Numbered from the stretch's first letter, positions 11,350 to 23,880 are shown. The stretch is 64,000 nt of DNA from Haematococcus lacustris (GCA_030144725.1 JASKMD010000006.1:10732832-10796831), one strand, 5' to 3'. Made by a program: numbers and translations. Notes: generated by a model from the sequence alone, not told the origin.

Positions 11350-12445
11350 TCGATAGCTGCAATGCGGCGGATGTTCAGCGCGGCTGACACGTCCCGATCG
11401 TAGAACCTGATGCCCGTGCTTGTTGAGCACATCAGGCCCCGGATGCGGGACCGCGTCGCCATGCTGCGCACCGGGCGCAGCCACCTGCAAGGCGACATAC
11501 ATGTCAATGCACATTTGTAAGATTGCCAAACCAAGTGTTAAGTCAAGCCTTGCTTAGTCTGAACGGTGCTGGTTTGTGAGGTGCCATTCTACAGCTGTGT
11601 AATGACTCCACTCCTACAATGCACTCCTACAAGGTCTCTCACCTGAAGGACTCTGCTTGGCCTGCCACCACGTTGGTGCGGGCAGAGCTGACCCGGCTGG
11701 TGCTGGCGGCTGACCCGGCTGGTGGCGAAACCCATGCACCATCACCACACGCCCGGGGAAGTGCTTGCATGCCTCCCTGAGCATCTGCTTGACTGGCACA
11801 CCCTTGCTGCCAATGGTCCCGGTGCCGCTGAAGCCTGCTGCCCCATAGGCCAGGGCCAGGGGCCGACCTGTGGCAGCCGAGTTGCAGCGTACCCTGGCAC
11901 CCCTCACGGTCTGCAGCCAAGGCACACAAGGAGACACATTTTGTGAGCTCAGGTACAGCCATGGCAGAGACAAGCATTGTGAGCACACACACTAGCACAC
12001 ACACTGGCCTACTCACCTCAGCCCAGAACATGGCCACCGTGCTCTGCTTGTATCGGTACAGCCGGAATCTGGCGTTGGACCAGCGCGGCTTGGACAGCTC
12101 GGCCCACATGGCGGGCCAGGTCACCAGCGTCATGGCGGCATACTCCCGGTACCGCTGCAGCGAGGCGGTGTACAGGTACAGGTTGCGCTCCGCAAAGTTC
12201 GGGATGTCCGTGTCCTCAGCAGGGATTTCCTCCAAGAGCTCCAGGCCATCCCCAAGTACAGTGACGCGAGTGAAGCAGCCGCGCACCATGAGGCCCAGTA
12301 GCAAGCTGGCGAGCAGCGCCCTCTTGCTGCAGGCCTCCACCCAAAGCACAAGTTGCTGGTAGAGCCGCGCCTCCACCACTTCGGACGGCATGACCGCGCC
12401 CTCCTCTAAACCCGCAGCGGACACACCACTCATCAAGGTGTGCAT
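11325..12445 (-). pseudogene. Fanzor/TnpB-like RuvC-fold nuclease, inactivated copy
   Basis: Eukaryotic relative of IS200/IS605 TnpB (OrfB), a transposon-encoded RNA-guided nuclease family. Minus-strand exons: 12445-12017, 11910-11643, 11484-11325 (stop TGA at 11327-11325). The last exon gives VRSMATRSRIRGLMCSTSTG then IRFYDRDVSAALNIRR, the RuvC-III type motif DRDVxAAxNI with its Asp intact. The middle exon carries LALAYGAAGFSGTGTIGSKG and VPVKQMLREACKHFPGRVVM, the usual lead-in to the FRTSR motif. Two lesions: CACCAGCCGGGTCAGC is duplicated at about 11686-11728, adding a net 23 bp and shifting frame between the GFR and TSRVSS parts; and the two residues before FR are His-Gly where I would expect acidic Asp-Glu. 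The exon 2/exon 3 junction is in frame only with the post-duplication frame, so the shift is real. The N-terminus may also be truncated. No intact zinc ribbon was seen. Family call from motifs only; a related, unnamed algal RuvC-like transposase is the alternative. Confidence 0.68.
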
Positions 12446-13738
12446 TTTACTCTTCTTTGCGTGCCATGTGTTATTGTGGTTGTGGGCCCAGTGCGCTGCA
12501 CCGTTGGCCTGCATGTTCCGCTGAGCCTGACTTGGTTCTGGCGGCCGGTCAACCTAACTGTCCGAGGCATTACGATTACGTCTACGCTGTCTGTTTCGCT
12601 ACATTTTCATAGCTCGCTTCGCTAACCGTGGCGCCAATTGCCTTTGATGTCCTGATTTTCCTGGTTTTCCTGGTTTCCTGGTATTCCTCAGTGGTTTCCA
12701 GTGGTTTACCAGTGGTTTCCTGGTTTTCCTCAGTGGCTTTCAGTAATGCTGTCGTACCTGATGCCACATGATGCACACCTGATGCCACATGATGCCACCT
12801 GATGCAACATCCAGAGATCAGCTGTGATGGCCAGTCGGGGGACCCCAACTAACAGAAAACCTACCCCTGGTAGTAGGATGGCTGTAACTCTGCACTCACT
12901 GCGCCAAATATTATGCTAGATAATTCACAATGTAGGCAAGCCAGCCAGCTACCTCTCACCCACTTTGGGTAATTATCCAGTCAGTAGGCCGTGCACAGTG
13001 AAGCAGGCTCAATAAGGTGGGCACCTGCAACGATGGGTGAAGGGGGGGCGGGCATGGTGAGTCGTTGCATGCCGTGGCCATGAAACTGCCTAATGAGCAT
13101 GATGTAACTTTGAAGCTGTCAAACTGAACGAGGCCTGAGCTGTTTAACGTGCGGGTTGTTTCAATAGATGCGCCAATGGGTCATGAACAAACATTTCGTG
13201 TCGCTTTTTCTTTAGGTGCAGCCGGTGCAACACAGTGGAGGACACAGTGGAGGAGGGGGGGTGTAACCCGGTGATACCTTAGTGTGCGCCGACCCAAATG
13301 ATGTCTTCGGCGAGAAGCGAACACGAATATATCTTTCAATCACCCCGTCTAGGCGCCCTGCACGCTCGGCAGGCATCGCGTTGGGTGTTTGCCGGACATT
13401 CCATTTGTGCACAACCAGCTCACTACGCTAGGTAGATGGGGCCACAGCGATGTGGCTCACCGTGCCAAGGAGACCCGTCTCGCCGATGTGATTTGTTCGC
13501 GGGCACATGTGGCAGTACGCGAGCAAAGACTCCAATGGCTTGCGCTGAAGGTCAGATTACGCGGACTAAATCGCAGCTGCCAATGTGATGAACGGTATCA
13601 AAAACGGTGCAGTATTGAGTGAGTAGTTGCATGCATATTACCAACCCCATGTTGGGGCGGCCTGAGTTAGGGGCAATCGAATTGTTTGTTTTGTTTGGCT
13701 CATGGCATGATACACATGTCACTGTCGCTCACTGTCGC
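12446..13738. other. Repeat-rich spacer, no gene recognised
   Basis: 12655-12740 is a degenerate run of GGTTTCC / CAGTGGTTT / CCTGGTTTTCC units; 12766-12808 repeats CACCTGATGCCACATGATG. CCCCAACTAACAGAAAA at 12843-12859 pairs with the copy at 10758. The rest (12880-13738) has short frames without recognisable features. Confidence 0.5.
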
Positions 13739-14131
13739 TCCAGTTTTGCTCATGCGGGCCTCGTCGCGAGAGACCGACGCGACCGACGTGGCCCAGGAGC
13801 ACCTGCACAAAGTGAGGAACAGTCGCCGCAGTAAAAACGATTCACATGGCACGCCAAACCGATGTAACGACGCCCCTCCACCCATGCTCGGAAACATACA
13901 AGGCTGCTGCATCGCTTGACCGCTTCGCGGGTAGCACCTACTACCTGGCCACTCGGTAAGGCCACACAAGGTGTGTAGGCCATTGCTACGTTACCTTGCT
14001 CGACATGTTGGGTCCGATCCCTCACGCCCGCCCTCCGCTTGTGTGTCGAGCTTGTGTCCAGCTCCGCCCTCCTGTAGGTCTACCATCGTGTCGCCACCAG
14101 CCAAAGTCAAAACGTCATTGTCGATAGCCAG
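13739..14131. repeat. ~390-bp repeat, copy 2 (solo end, no nuclease gene attached)
   Basis: Second copy of the module at 10959-11349, same orientation. It retains the complement of the last codons of the Fanzor-like gene, then switches to unrelated sequence at GAACCTGCATGGCGG. It is best read as a truncated or non-autonomous relative of the same element. Confidence 0.85.
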
Positions 14132-14667
14132 AACCTGCATGGCGGGCATGCAGCTTTGCAGCTGATGGCATTTGAGGGGCGGATCAGCATATATTCATGG
14201 GTTGCACAGACAGAATTGAACAATCATGGAGAACTGCTGCCGGAGACACAAGTTGTCACACAACATGGGCACACCCACACCTGGCTATCCCTCCAGCTTA
14301 CCACCCTCATAGGGTTACACAGAGGTGACTTACGAGAAGAGTCCACAAGGCTACTGGTGTCCGGGTAGAGAAGGATTGAAGATGATGGCCAAACTCATGA
14401 AAAACTGAAATGTACCGGCACTTTATCGCTTTGTTTTCTGCGGATACACACAAGTACAGCGCAGCAAAGTTGAAGCAGCGGTTGGGAGTAAGGCGCAGCT
14501 TTCCTCACATAAAAGAAACTCAAACATGCCGAAGTGATTGGAGCGATGGGGTAGCGGCGCTCTGACACCGACGCGGAATGGCAGGTTGGAGCATGCCGGA
14601 TCCTAACGTTGACAGTACAAGAGCGGTCCTACCCGAACCCGGTGCCTACACCCATGCCTGGTCGCAG
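14132..14667. other. Upstream region of the EF-hand/WD40 gene
   Basis: Its first exon probably lies here but I could not place it. MPDPNVDSTRAVLPEPG at 14594-14644 could be N-terminal coding sequence, but linking it to the exon at 14668 would need an implausibly short intron. Nothing else was recognised. Confidence 0.4.
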
Positions 14668-17600
14668 CCGTGGATGAGGAGATCAACCTTGACCAGCTCA
14701 AACTCCTCAAACGCATTTTTGAGGTGGGGTGGCCCATGGAGCAGCAGTTGACAGTAAGGACCCCACTACTCCCACCAACTCATTAAGTGCTGGCAAGTGG
14801 CCACTTAAACTAGTGCCGTAGGATAGGTTGGGTTGCAGCGCCGGGTTGGGTTGTCGGGGCTGCAGCTGATGACGTTAACACCTATGCAAGCAGTCATTGA
14901 CGCCAAGAGTGGCACAAGGTCATGCAACCACCTCCACAAGGCACTGGATGGTCAATGCCAATGCTGTCATATGAAAGTCTGCCTCCCCCTCTGAAAGCCC
15001 TCAGCACTATAGCACTAGCACTACTGGGCATTGAGAGCACTCACAACACTACTGCAGGGCAGCATGAGAGTTCAGGTCACCCATCAGGAGCTCTGGGACA
15101 GCCAGCTGCAGTCAGCTGCAGCCACGAGCTGTGTACATCGGTAGGCATGCTTGCTGCAGCAAATACAAGGGGAAGGACGAGGGCAGCGTGAAGGGCGTCA
15201 GGGCAGGGGCTCGAGAGCAGGGCAGGGTGCTGAGGAGGAGGGGTGGGTGCGGGGGTCTGTGCCCCCCCCTTAACTGGTCCCCTGCCCGCCTGACTGCTGC
15301 CGCAGGAGGCTGATGAGGATGGCAGCGGCGAGCTGGATATCGACGAGTTCACTGAGAAGCTGGGCCCACACCTGGGTGGAAACCTCACCCGGGAGGCCAT
15401 CACCCAGCTGTTCATGAAGATCGATGCGGATGCCGGTGGCACCGTGGACTGGTATGGGGTCCAGGTGGTGCTGGTGGTGCTTGGCCTGGTCAAGCCTGCA
15501 CCTCAGGCCGGCTGAGTCAGAGGGAACCATGGGCTGTCATGAATGGGCTGCTGCAGCTCCATCCTGGCCAGTGGCCCCCCACTGGCCAGGGTCAGCACAC
15601 TTGAGGGCAGGGCCCGCCATTGCGTGGGGTGGGAGCTGGAGTGGGATAGGCTATCAACCTTTGACGCTCGTGAGGGAGCCATCCTCCTGCATCGGAGTGG
15701 CTGCGCCGTGAGAGCGCCCTGCCGACACACGCAGCACTTTGTTGTGAGAATGCCAGCGCTTGTTTTGTTAGGGCAAGCCCCTCCGCGTTAATCTTTCTTT
15801 CTTTCTTTCTTTCTCTCCCTCTTTCCCTCTCTCTTTCTTTCTTTCTTTCTTTCTCTCCCTCTTTCCCTCTCTCTTTCTTTCTTTCTTTTCCTCCTTTTTA
15901 TTGGGTGGGCCTTGACCTTGACCTGGTCTGGTGTGGGGAGGCAAGGAAGTGCAACCCCTGGCCTGTGCTTTATGAGGGCTGGTGCGCAGTCAAGGTGCAG
16001 ACAGGGCACTCCCTGACATGTGCTTATCCCTGTTCACGCACCCGCCAGCCTGCATGGGCATGTCTTTTCCCACATCCCCCACATGTCACGACTAATACAT
16101 CTTTAACCTGTTGACTGCTACTACCTTTGCCTCTGGTGCTGCTGCTGCTGCTGCTGCTGCTCCTGCTGCTCCTGCTGCATGGTCCTTTGGCTGTACTCCT
16201 TCCCACCTGCCCTGTGGAGGGCTTCAACCTGCTGCCCCTGACCCTGACCAGGGATGGCATCCTGACCTGCTGACCTGACCAGGGAGGAGTTCACGAATTA
16301 CATGTTTCTGGAGCGAGCCCAAGAGGCAAGTGGCACCACCAGTGAGAATTGGCGCCTGTTTCCTCAAGACTTCCGGGACAAGAATGACCCGGGCGTTGCT
16401 CACAGAGGTGCGGGGCCCTGTCAGCACTTTGGGATGGGAAGGGACCTGATCCCGACCCTGCCTCCGACCCTGTCCTTGACCCTGACCCTGAACTTGACCC
16501 TAATCCTGGCCCCGACCCTGACCCTCACGCTGACCCTGACTGAAATGCTTTCTTGGTGCTACAGGTGCCGTGGACAAGATCATGTACGTGGAGGCCATTG
16601 ACAAGTATGTCACCTGCTCCCGTGACGGCTCCTTTCGTCTGTGGAATGGAACAGACCTGAAGCACTTCCGGACCATGACCATGGGCTCTTCATGGATCAC
16701 AGACAGCATCTACATGCCTGGGGTGAGGGCCAGGCTCAGAGGTTTTAGGGCCAGGCTTTGGGGAAAGAGTTGTGCGGAGGGTAGGAGATGTGCCTGGAGG
16801 AGGGGTTGGCGGGTGGCAGCTTTCAGGGAAAACGCGTGGAGCGCAGGTGCAAGCACAGCTGGGCGCCGTTGCCCGGGCACTCAACGCCCATGTGCCAATT
16901 CCTGACGCGGCCATCCCGCATCGGTACGGCGCCATGCAGGCTCGCAAACTAGTGTTTACGACCGTCGACCGCGCCATCTCTTACTACGAGGCCAACCGCG
17001 GCAGCTACGATTTGTCGGGCCGCGTGTATGCCTCCGGCGGCATGGGCGTCCCGCAAGCCCTCACACTCGTGACCAATGATTCAGGTACTTCGGTGTCTCG
17101 TTGCCGCGCTGTCAAGCCCTCCGGTGCCGACCCACACACCCGTGTCCCATGCCTGTCTCCCTGGGCTGACGCGCCACCTTCGCTGTCGCCCGCCCGCCCG
17201 CCCTCGCAGGCGAGCAGCTAGTGTACGGCGACAGCAAGGGCCACATCATCATGCTGCTGTGCGGCACACGGGAGTGGCCCGCCCGCGACCTGATCTCCAC
17301 CGACGAGCACCAGGACTACATCCATATCCACCAAGAGCACACAGACTGGGTGTCCCAGGTGACGGGCTGCCCAGGCACACCAGTCGCCTGGGGGTGACTC
17401 TTTTAGGGGCTAGGTCAGATGGCAGCGGGAAGGGGAGGAGGACGAGGAGAAAGGGGATGGCCCGGAGGACTGGGCGAGTGGGAGGAGGTGGAGGGAAGGT
17501 ATGGGGCGAGGGTATGAGGGGCGAACTAGCCAAGGCCATTGTCACCATCGTCATCATCATCATTACATGGCAACCGCCTGTTGGCTTTGCTGTAACACAC

Positions 17601-18039
17601 AGAACCAATACTCGAAGGAGCAGGCAGCGACAGGCACCTGTGTCATCACCACCAGCGTCATCACACCAAGCTATCTCTCTACACACCCCACCCCCAGATA
17701 TGGAGTACCAACCCATCAAACGCTCCAGAAGCAACATGGATCAGTACAGTTTTGAATGATAGAAGCATTCAGGAATCCAACGCCGAGACCTCCATGTGTG
17801 ATAATCAGAACCTTCGGTTGTCAGTAGATCTTGTTCATTGGCTTTGATAGTGTGATTGAATATCAGGGTTTCATGTCTGGCGCCGTGCGCCATGCAGGTC
17901 AGCTGGGTGCCAGAGATAGGGCTAGTCACCTCCTCTATCGACTCCACCATCAAGGTCTACGACTTTGTGAGAGAGAAGGTGGGTGAGGCGCTGCTCCTGG
18001 CCCCTGCCCCTTGCCCAGGGCATGTACACCTACAGCACC

Positions 18040-18137
<98 letters not shown>

Positions 18138-18365
18138 ACCGCTGCTGCTGTGCTGCTGATGCTGATGCTGATGCTGCCACCCTGGCTAATGGCTGGTTAA
18201 GAGCCTATGAGGTGTATGATGTATTGCTGACATGCAGCGTGTCCGTACAACCTAGCCGCCACACCAAGCAAAGTGTTGAAACCTGTCTTGTGTGACGCAT
18301 GTGCTGTGTGGCCAGCAGGCAGGGAGGCAGGCTGCTGGGCAGGCGGGCAGACACATGCTCTTGCT

Positions 18366-18405
<40 letters not shown>

Positions 18406-21400
18406 CTATGTGTGCTCACTTACCCATGCCCATGCCCATGGTCATGTTATGTGTGCTCTCTTGCCCTCCTCTGTGTGCCTGGGTTGTGACCACCCCTGCC
18501 GTAGGTGCACCTGAATTGCACCCACCATCAGAAGGCCGTGCACGGCTTTGTCTGGTGCTCCGCCTACTCCATGTTTGCTTCCTGCGGCCTGGAGCGCGAT
18601 GTCATCTTGTGGCAGGTATGTGCTTAATGATGTGGGGCAGCCATGCCCACCTGCCGGCTGCACGCCCATACGCTTGCCAGCCTGCCCTCTCGCCTGCCTT
18701 CCTGCTCTTCTGCCTGACTGTTAAGTCGCCTGCTTGCACGGACACATGCCCGCGCCCGCCTGCCCACCTGCCTGTCTGCCTCCCCACCTGCCTGCCTGCC
18801 TGCTTGTAGGGTAACACCTGCCGGCGCATTGGTGAGCTCACTGGTCACACTGCCTCAGTGACCCACATCTCACTGGATGAGCGCTTGAACCATGTGTTCA
18901 CGCTGAGCGTGGACAAGGTCATCAAGGTGAGATGGCTAAGCAGCCTCTCCAGGGAAGGCATGCTTCGCTGTGGAAGGGTTGGGTTCATTACACTTTGGCG
19001 GGCATGCAAGTGGCTGACTGGGGTGATGTGCCGCGGGAGTCTTCCCTTGAGCTCTGTCACAATGTTTGCCAGGATCAGTGCTGATCTGGTCAGAACTTAA
19101 GCCTTGACAGGCCTGGCTGCCCTGCCCCTTTGCCCCTGGCACCGCCTGCGTCATTGGGCAGGCCGGCCCGCCCTCCGCTGTCCGACACCAGTTGCGCGCA
19201 GACCGCAGTCACACGGACGCAAACCGAGGTGACACCTGGTGTGGCTGCTTTGCTCGCAGGTATGGGACCTGCGCAACCATCGCTGCCTCCAGACGCTGAC
19301 GCAAGATGATTGGAAGCGACCTGAGGAGGCAAAGCCGCACAGCTTGGTGTACGACCCGCTGCACAGGTGCGCTTACCGCGCCCACATCTGCGGGTGCGGC
19401 TTTGCCCAGTGCCAGGTGCACGCGGCAATCCCGTTGCGATGCAAGACTGAAGCTGTTGGTCGCTTTTCGGTGACATGCCAGGGACGCTGCCCATTTCCCT
19501 GTGCCGTACGCCTTGCGTCAGCGGCGCACGCCCGCTGCTGCAGGCGCTTGATAACCGCGGTGAACAAGCCGTACGTATGGGTGCACAAGTTAGTAGCTCA
19601 GGACAGAACAGGGCACATGGAGGCGGTCCGCGGCGTGCTGTACAACATGGTCTTCAGCGTCATTGTGTCCGCTGACGAGAACGGCACTGTGTGCGTGTGG
19701 AACGTGACCAACGGGCAACGCGAAGGCCGGTTTCAAAAGGCACATGGTGACGCAAAGGTGCGGTCGCGCCGCCGCTCACTCGCGTGTGCCGGCTCCGCGT
19801 CCTGGCACTCAAAGCGCGGTCCTTGGCTCGCTGTTGCCGCAGTTGACAGCCATCTGCTTTGACAAGAACGAGCGGCGCCTGGTGACTGCGGCAGGTGACG
19901 GCAGCGTGGTGATGTGGAACTTCAATAATGGCAGCAAGCTGCGCCAATTCGTGCATAATGAGGCAAAGGAGGAGATCAGCACGGTGGGTCGGCTGGCTGT
20001 ATGTACCCTGTTGCCTGGACACCCATACAGGCTGTTTCTGTCTGCTGTAGGGAGGAGGCTGAAACCGACCCTCAGGGGAAGGGGAAGGATTAGGGTCAGG
20101 GTTTAGGTTTAGAGTTGACCCTGAACCTAACCCCTATTACAATCGGCCCTCAGAGGACTGAGTAGACTAGGAGCCATGCCCCTTACAAACTCCATGCCCC
20201 TACCTGCCAGCCATCCCAACATGCTGTAGTCTTCTGCCAGATGTCGCCTGCTCAGTTCTTCCTAATGCTGACCTAATGCCCCCGCCTGCCAGCCCTTGCC
20301 TGTCCTTTACTCGTCTGCTTAGCCAGCTGATGGGAGGGGCTGTGCACCATGCGTATGTGTGGCCATTTGCGTGTGCCGCAGGTCATCTTTGCGGCTGACG
20401 AAAAGCGAGATTCTGATGCCGTTTATGCTGCAGGCTGGAATGGGAAGGTGAGGCAGCGCCCCATGATAGCCCCAGGCCATGTGGCATGGCTATTGGGACG
20501 CAGGCCCAGAGGAATGCAGCCAGAGGCTATACACACCTGTACTGTCCTGTTGTTTCAGGTCGGCCCTGGTGTGGTGCACGCCCTGCTTTCAGGTCGGCCA
20601 TGGTGTGGTGCACGGCGCAGGTGTTTGTGTGGGAGGATGCAGACGATGATGCAGACGTGGTCACCGAGTACCGTACGTACGAGGGGCACCGAGAAGACAT
20701 CACGCACATGGCAGCATGCGCCTCGCGACAGGTGAACCTCGTCACCCTTACCCAGTCACACTGCCTTGCCAGCCCTTGCCTTGTCAGCCCTTGCTTTGCC
20801 AGCCCTTGCCTTTCTAGCCCTTGCTTTGCCAGCCCTGCCGTGCAGCCATCCCTTCTGCAGTACTCTGTAGTGTACCGACTGATGACTAAGTCGTGCTTGG
20901 TTATGCATGTCTGAATCGCTGCCAGCCCTCACCCACTGGCCCCCACCCCTGATCTACCTCCACCCCCTGCCCGGACACATTCCTACCATCGTGTCGCCAC
21001 CAGTCAAAGACTCAATGATGCACAGGACATTACAGGCTGCCAGCCATGGGGCTGCTAGCCCTGCACCTGCCCTGCCTAGTGGGCCCCTCCACCCCAGCCC
21101 TACTCGAGCTCTGCCTTGGCCAGCCAGCCCCTAGTCTTGCGCTCCTGTTTGGCGTGCAGCTGCTGGCTACTGGGGACTATGAGGGCCGCATCACCATCTG
21201 GAACCTTTTCACTGGCGAGAAGCGCATGAGCCTGTTTCACAGGTGTGTTGCCATGGGCCTTTCCTAGTAGCACGTCCCCCGTATAGGCTCACCTGTGAGC
21301 ATGCCAGGACCTGCCTCATTGTTTAAGACCCTTACAGCTCACATGATAAACCCTTACTATGAATTTAACCCTGGTTGTCTCACCTAGCCCTACCCTCGCC

Positions 21401-23816
21401 CGCCTGGCCTGTCTCCTGCCTCGTGACCCGGACGCAGGGCTGAGCGGTACGAGACGAGTGTAGAGCGGTTGATGTGGTTGCTGGTCAAGCGGCCAAACGC
21501 CGATGGGGGCGCCAGCGGCGTAGATCCTGCCGCCCGCCTTGGACTCCCGGATTTCATTGGTGGGTGACCCACGAATGTCGCCACACAACTACACGCACAC
21601 GGCCTGCCTGCCTGACGCCGCACCGTCTGCCTGGCTAGGCGCGCGACGGGAACAGACGCAACCCGTGATCCTATTGTCGTGCGGCGGAGACGGGCTGATT
21701 CGCGTGTGGCTCATCACCACCATCGGCAAGCTCCTCTGCACCCTCCCAGGCGCCCAGGTACTTTGCGCCGCCGGCTTCAAGCGACGCTTGCCCTTGTTCC
21801 GCGTAGACGACACGCACAGCCAAGCTAGTTTTGCACGTAAGACGAGCAATCCAAAACGCTAGCGTGAGGCAGCTTTGCGAGGTGGTGCCGCACAGGGACG
21901 GTTGGAGCAGGTGACGGCAATGTGCACGGATCGCGACAACAGCATGTTAGTATCCGGCGACTCGGCGGGGCATATTCGCGTCTGGAACGTGAGCGCCGGC
22001 ATCGACATCTCCAGCTCAGACGCGACGCGCGCGAGCTTTAAGCAGGTGACACTGCCGGCAGGTGTGCCACACTTGTCACACCATCCCAGTCCCGGCCAGG
22101 TGACGGTGGTGCTGGTGGTGCTGGTGGTGCTGGTAGTGGTCTATACATCCTAAGCCAATGCCCTCAAGCTGCCCCAGTAGTGGCTCAATCAGAGCGTTTG
22201 GTAGTGGTGAATGTGGTGTAGGCATGCATAGTACACTACATGTGTAGTACAGTGGCATGCATTGATTCACACCAGGTGGCTTCCTGTCTCCCCTGCCACC
22301 CTTACACAAACAATGTAAGCCCACCTGGCACTCATCCTCTCGTCCCAGTGAAGGGTTGGGGTCTGAGGGTAGGGGCAGTTTAAGGGTAGGTCACCTAAAT
22401 ATTAATCCTGACCCCACCTGACACTCATCCCCTTGTCCTTGTGAAGGAAGTGAAGGAAGTGAAGGAAGTGAGGGAAGTGAACAAGCATTTCTTAACACGT
22501 CAGCCAGACATATCCCACCAACACCAGCATGCTTGCATGTGCATGCGGGTCTGCAGCGCACCCATTGGCGGCCTCACCGCCAGGCCATCCTGTGCCTGGA
22601 CATCATCCCTGGTCGAGACCTGGTGGTGGCCGGCTCCAAGGACCACAACATCACCATCTGGACCTTGGATGGCGGGCTGCTGGGCATGCTGGGTGAGTCA
22701 GGGCTCTGTCTGGTGGTGCAACGCTATCATGGGAATGGAGATCAGGAGCAGGGAAACTAGGAGGAGGGAGATCTGGAGAAGGGATTAGGAGGAGGGAGAT
22801 CAGGAGAAGGGAGATGAGGAGAAAGATGAGGAGGAGGGACATGAAGAGGTCAGGTGGGTAACTGGCACTACGCAAGGTTAGATCTGCAGCCTTGCTCTTG
22901 GTGCCTCAAGGTTTGGAGTCCTCACCCCACCCCACCCCACCCCACCCCACCCCACCCCACCCCACCCCACCCCACCCCACCCCACCCCACACCCACACCC
23001 CACCCCACCCCACCCCAGGCACTCAGCCTGTCCTGCCTGCCCCAACCTTACCCCTGATAGGTGAGGATGTGTGGGAGATCGACGACATTCGCACCTGGAA
23101 GGACCCTGAAGGGGACGAGAAGGAGCCGCCTATGGCTGAGACTGAGAACCTGTACCTGCAGGTGCGCTGCCTGAGGTCGCCAGGTTAAGAGGGCTGGGTG
23201 CTTCAAGATGAGCATGTCTCAGTGGGTGGGTAGTAGAAGCGGTAATGATAGCGTCAGTGGGATGGGGCCCGGGAGGGTCCCCAGTGGCTAACCCAAACAT
23301 TCACCCAATGCCGACCCTACCCTGGCTTTTCGGCCTGCTCTCCTCATCCCTGCATAAGCACCACAGGCCCCTCCCCCTCCCCTTCCCCCTCCTCCCGCCA
23401 CACCACCATCACCACCCACCACCACCATCACCTTGCAGGCCCCCAAAGACATGTCAGGCGATGATGCTCTGGGCAGCTCCCAACGCCATGACCGCCAGTG
23501 GGGGCTGGAGGAGGAGCTGGACCTGACCAGCCTGCAGCTGGTCAACGCCCTGATCTCTGACAAGAAGAGCAAGCAGCGGGAGGCCGCCCTGGCAAAGCCC
23601 TCCGGCTTGCATTCCCAGCTCAGGATCCATGCGCTGGAGAGCGTGCCCTCCAACCCCAAGGACCTGTTGCGCCAAGGGCCGTCGGCAGGTTCTGGGGCAG
23701 GGCCCAGGGCGGGCAGGGGGTCGTTGCCGGCGACTGGGGCGGCCACGGCACAGCCCGCTGCCTTGCGCCCGGCAGGGGGTCTCCTAGCGCCACGGCCTGC
23801 GGCAGGCAGGAAGTGA
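14668..23816 (+). CDS. EF-hand plus multi-WD40 protein, WDR49/CFAP337-like (ciliary type), 5' end unresolved
   Basis: Exons: 14668-14723, 15306-15451, 16283-16407, 16565-16722, 16940-17084, 17210-17358, 17898-17978, 18505-18615, 18810-18926, 19260-19366, 19544-19757, 19843-19983, 20382-20447, 20621-20731, 21160-21242, 21438-21559, 21639-21757, 21896-22045, 22557-22692, 23061-23161, 23439-23816. All junctions are GT-AG and keep phase; about 938 codons. The N-terminus has two canonical calcium loops, DEDGSGELDIDE and DADAGGTVDWEE. A long run of WD40 blades follows, each ending in VWD/LWQ-like dipeptides (SRDGSFRLWNGTD, SCGLERDVILWQ, SADENGTVCVWNV, AAGDGSVVMWNF, ATGDYEGRITIWNL, CGGDGLIRVWLI, GSKDHNITIWTLDGG), enough for about two propellers. 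The tail after ~820 is acidic then Gly/Ala/Pro-rich. In animals this EF-hand/WD40 layout belongs to the WDR49/WDR64/EFCAB8 group, linked to motile cilia; a calcium-responsive axonemal scaffold is inferred. Start codon not identified. Confidence 0.88.
15791..15893. repeat. Polypyrimidine (TTTC)n/(TCTCCC)n tract, duplicated block
   Basis: TTTCTTTCTTTC followed by TCTCCCTCTTTCCCTCTCTC appears twice in succession in the intron after the first EF-hand exon of the WD40 gene. Simple-sequence repeat, no coding role. Confidence 0.85.
18042..18136. repeat. (CTG)~31 microsatellite in a WD40-gene intron
   Basis: Pure CTG triplets between the exons ending at 17978 and starting at 18505, followed by degenerate GCTGATGCTGATGCTG. 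On the other strand it is (CAG)n. Confidence 0.95.
18366..18441. repeat. (CCCATG)n hexanucleotide repeat
   Basis: CCCATGCCCATG units at 18366-18405 and again, shorter, at 18424-18441, within the same intron as the CTG tract. Confidence 0.85.
22924..23020. repeat. (CCCCA)n pentanucleotide repeat in a WD40-gene intron
   Basis: About 19 tandem CACCC/CCCCA units just upstream of the exon beginning at 23061. Confidence 0.95.
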
Positions 23817-23880
23817 GAGTGGTGTGCTGTGAGGGAGGTAGTAGTGGTGCGCTGTGAGCAGGGCAGCCATGACGGGTAAC

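Noticed and set aside
11614..11988. Independent 124-codon gene
   Set aside because: It is Fanzor-like exon 2 in its pre-duplication frame read past the frameshift and donor.
17856..18295. Poly-Cys, poly-Leu and poly-Ser frames
   Set aside because: Translations of the intronic CTG microsatellite.
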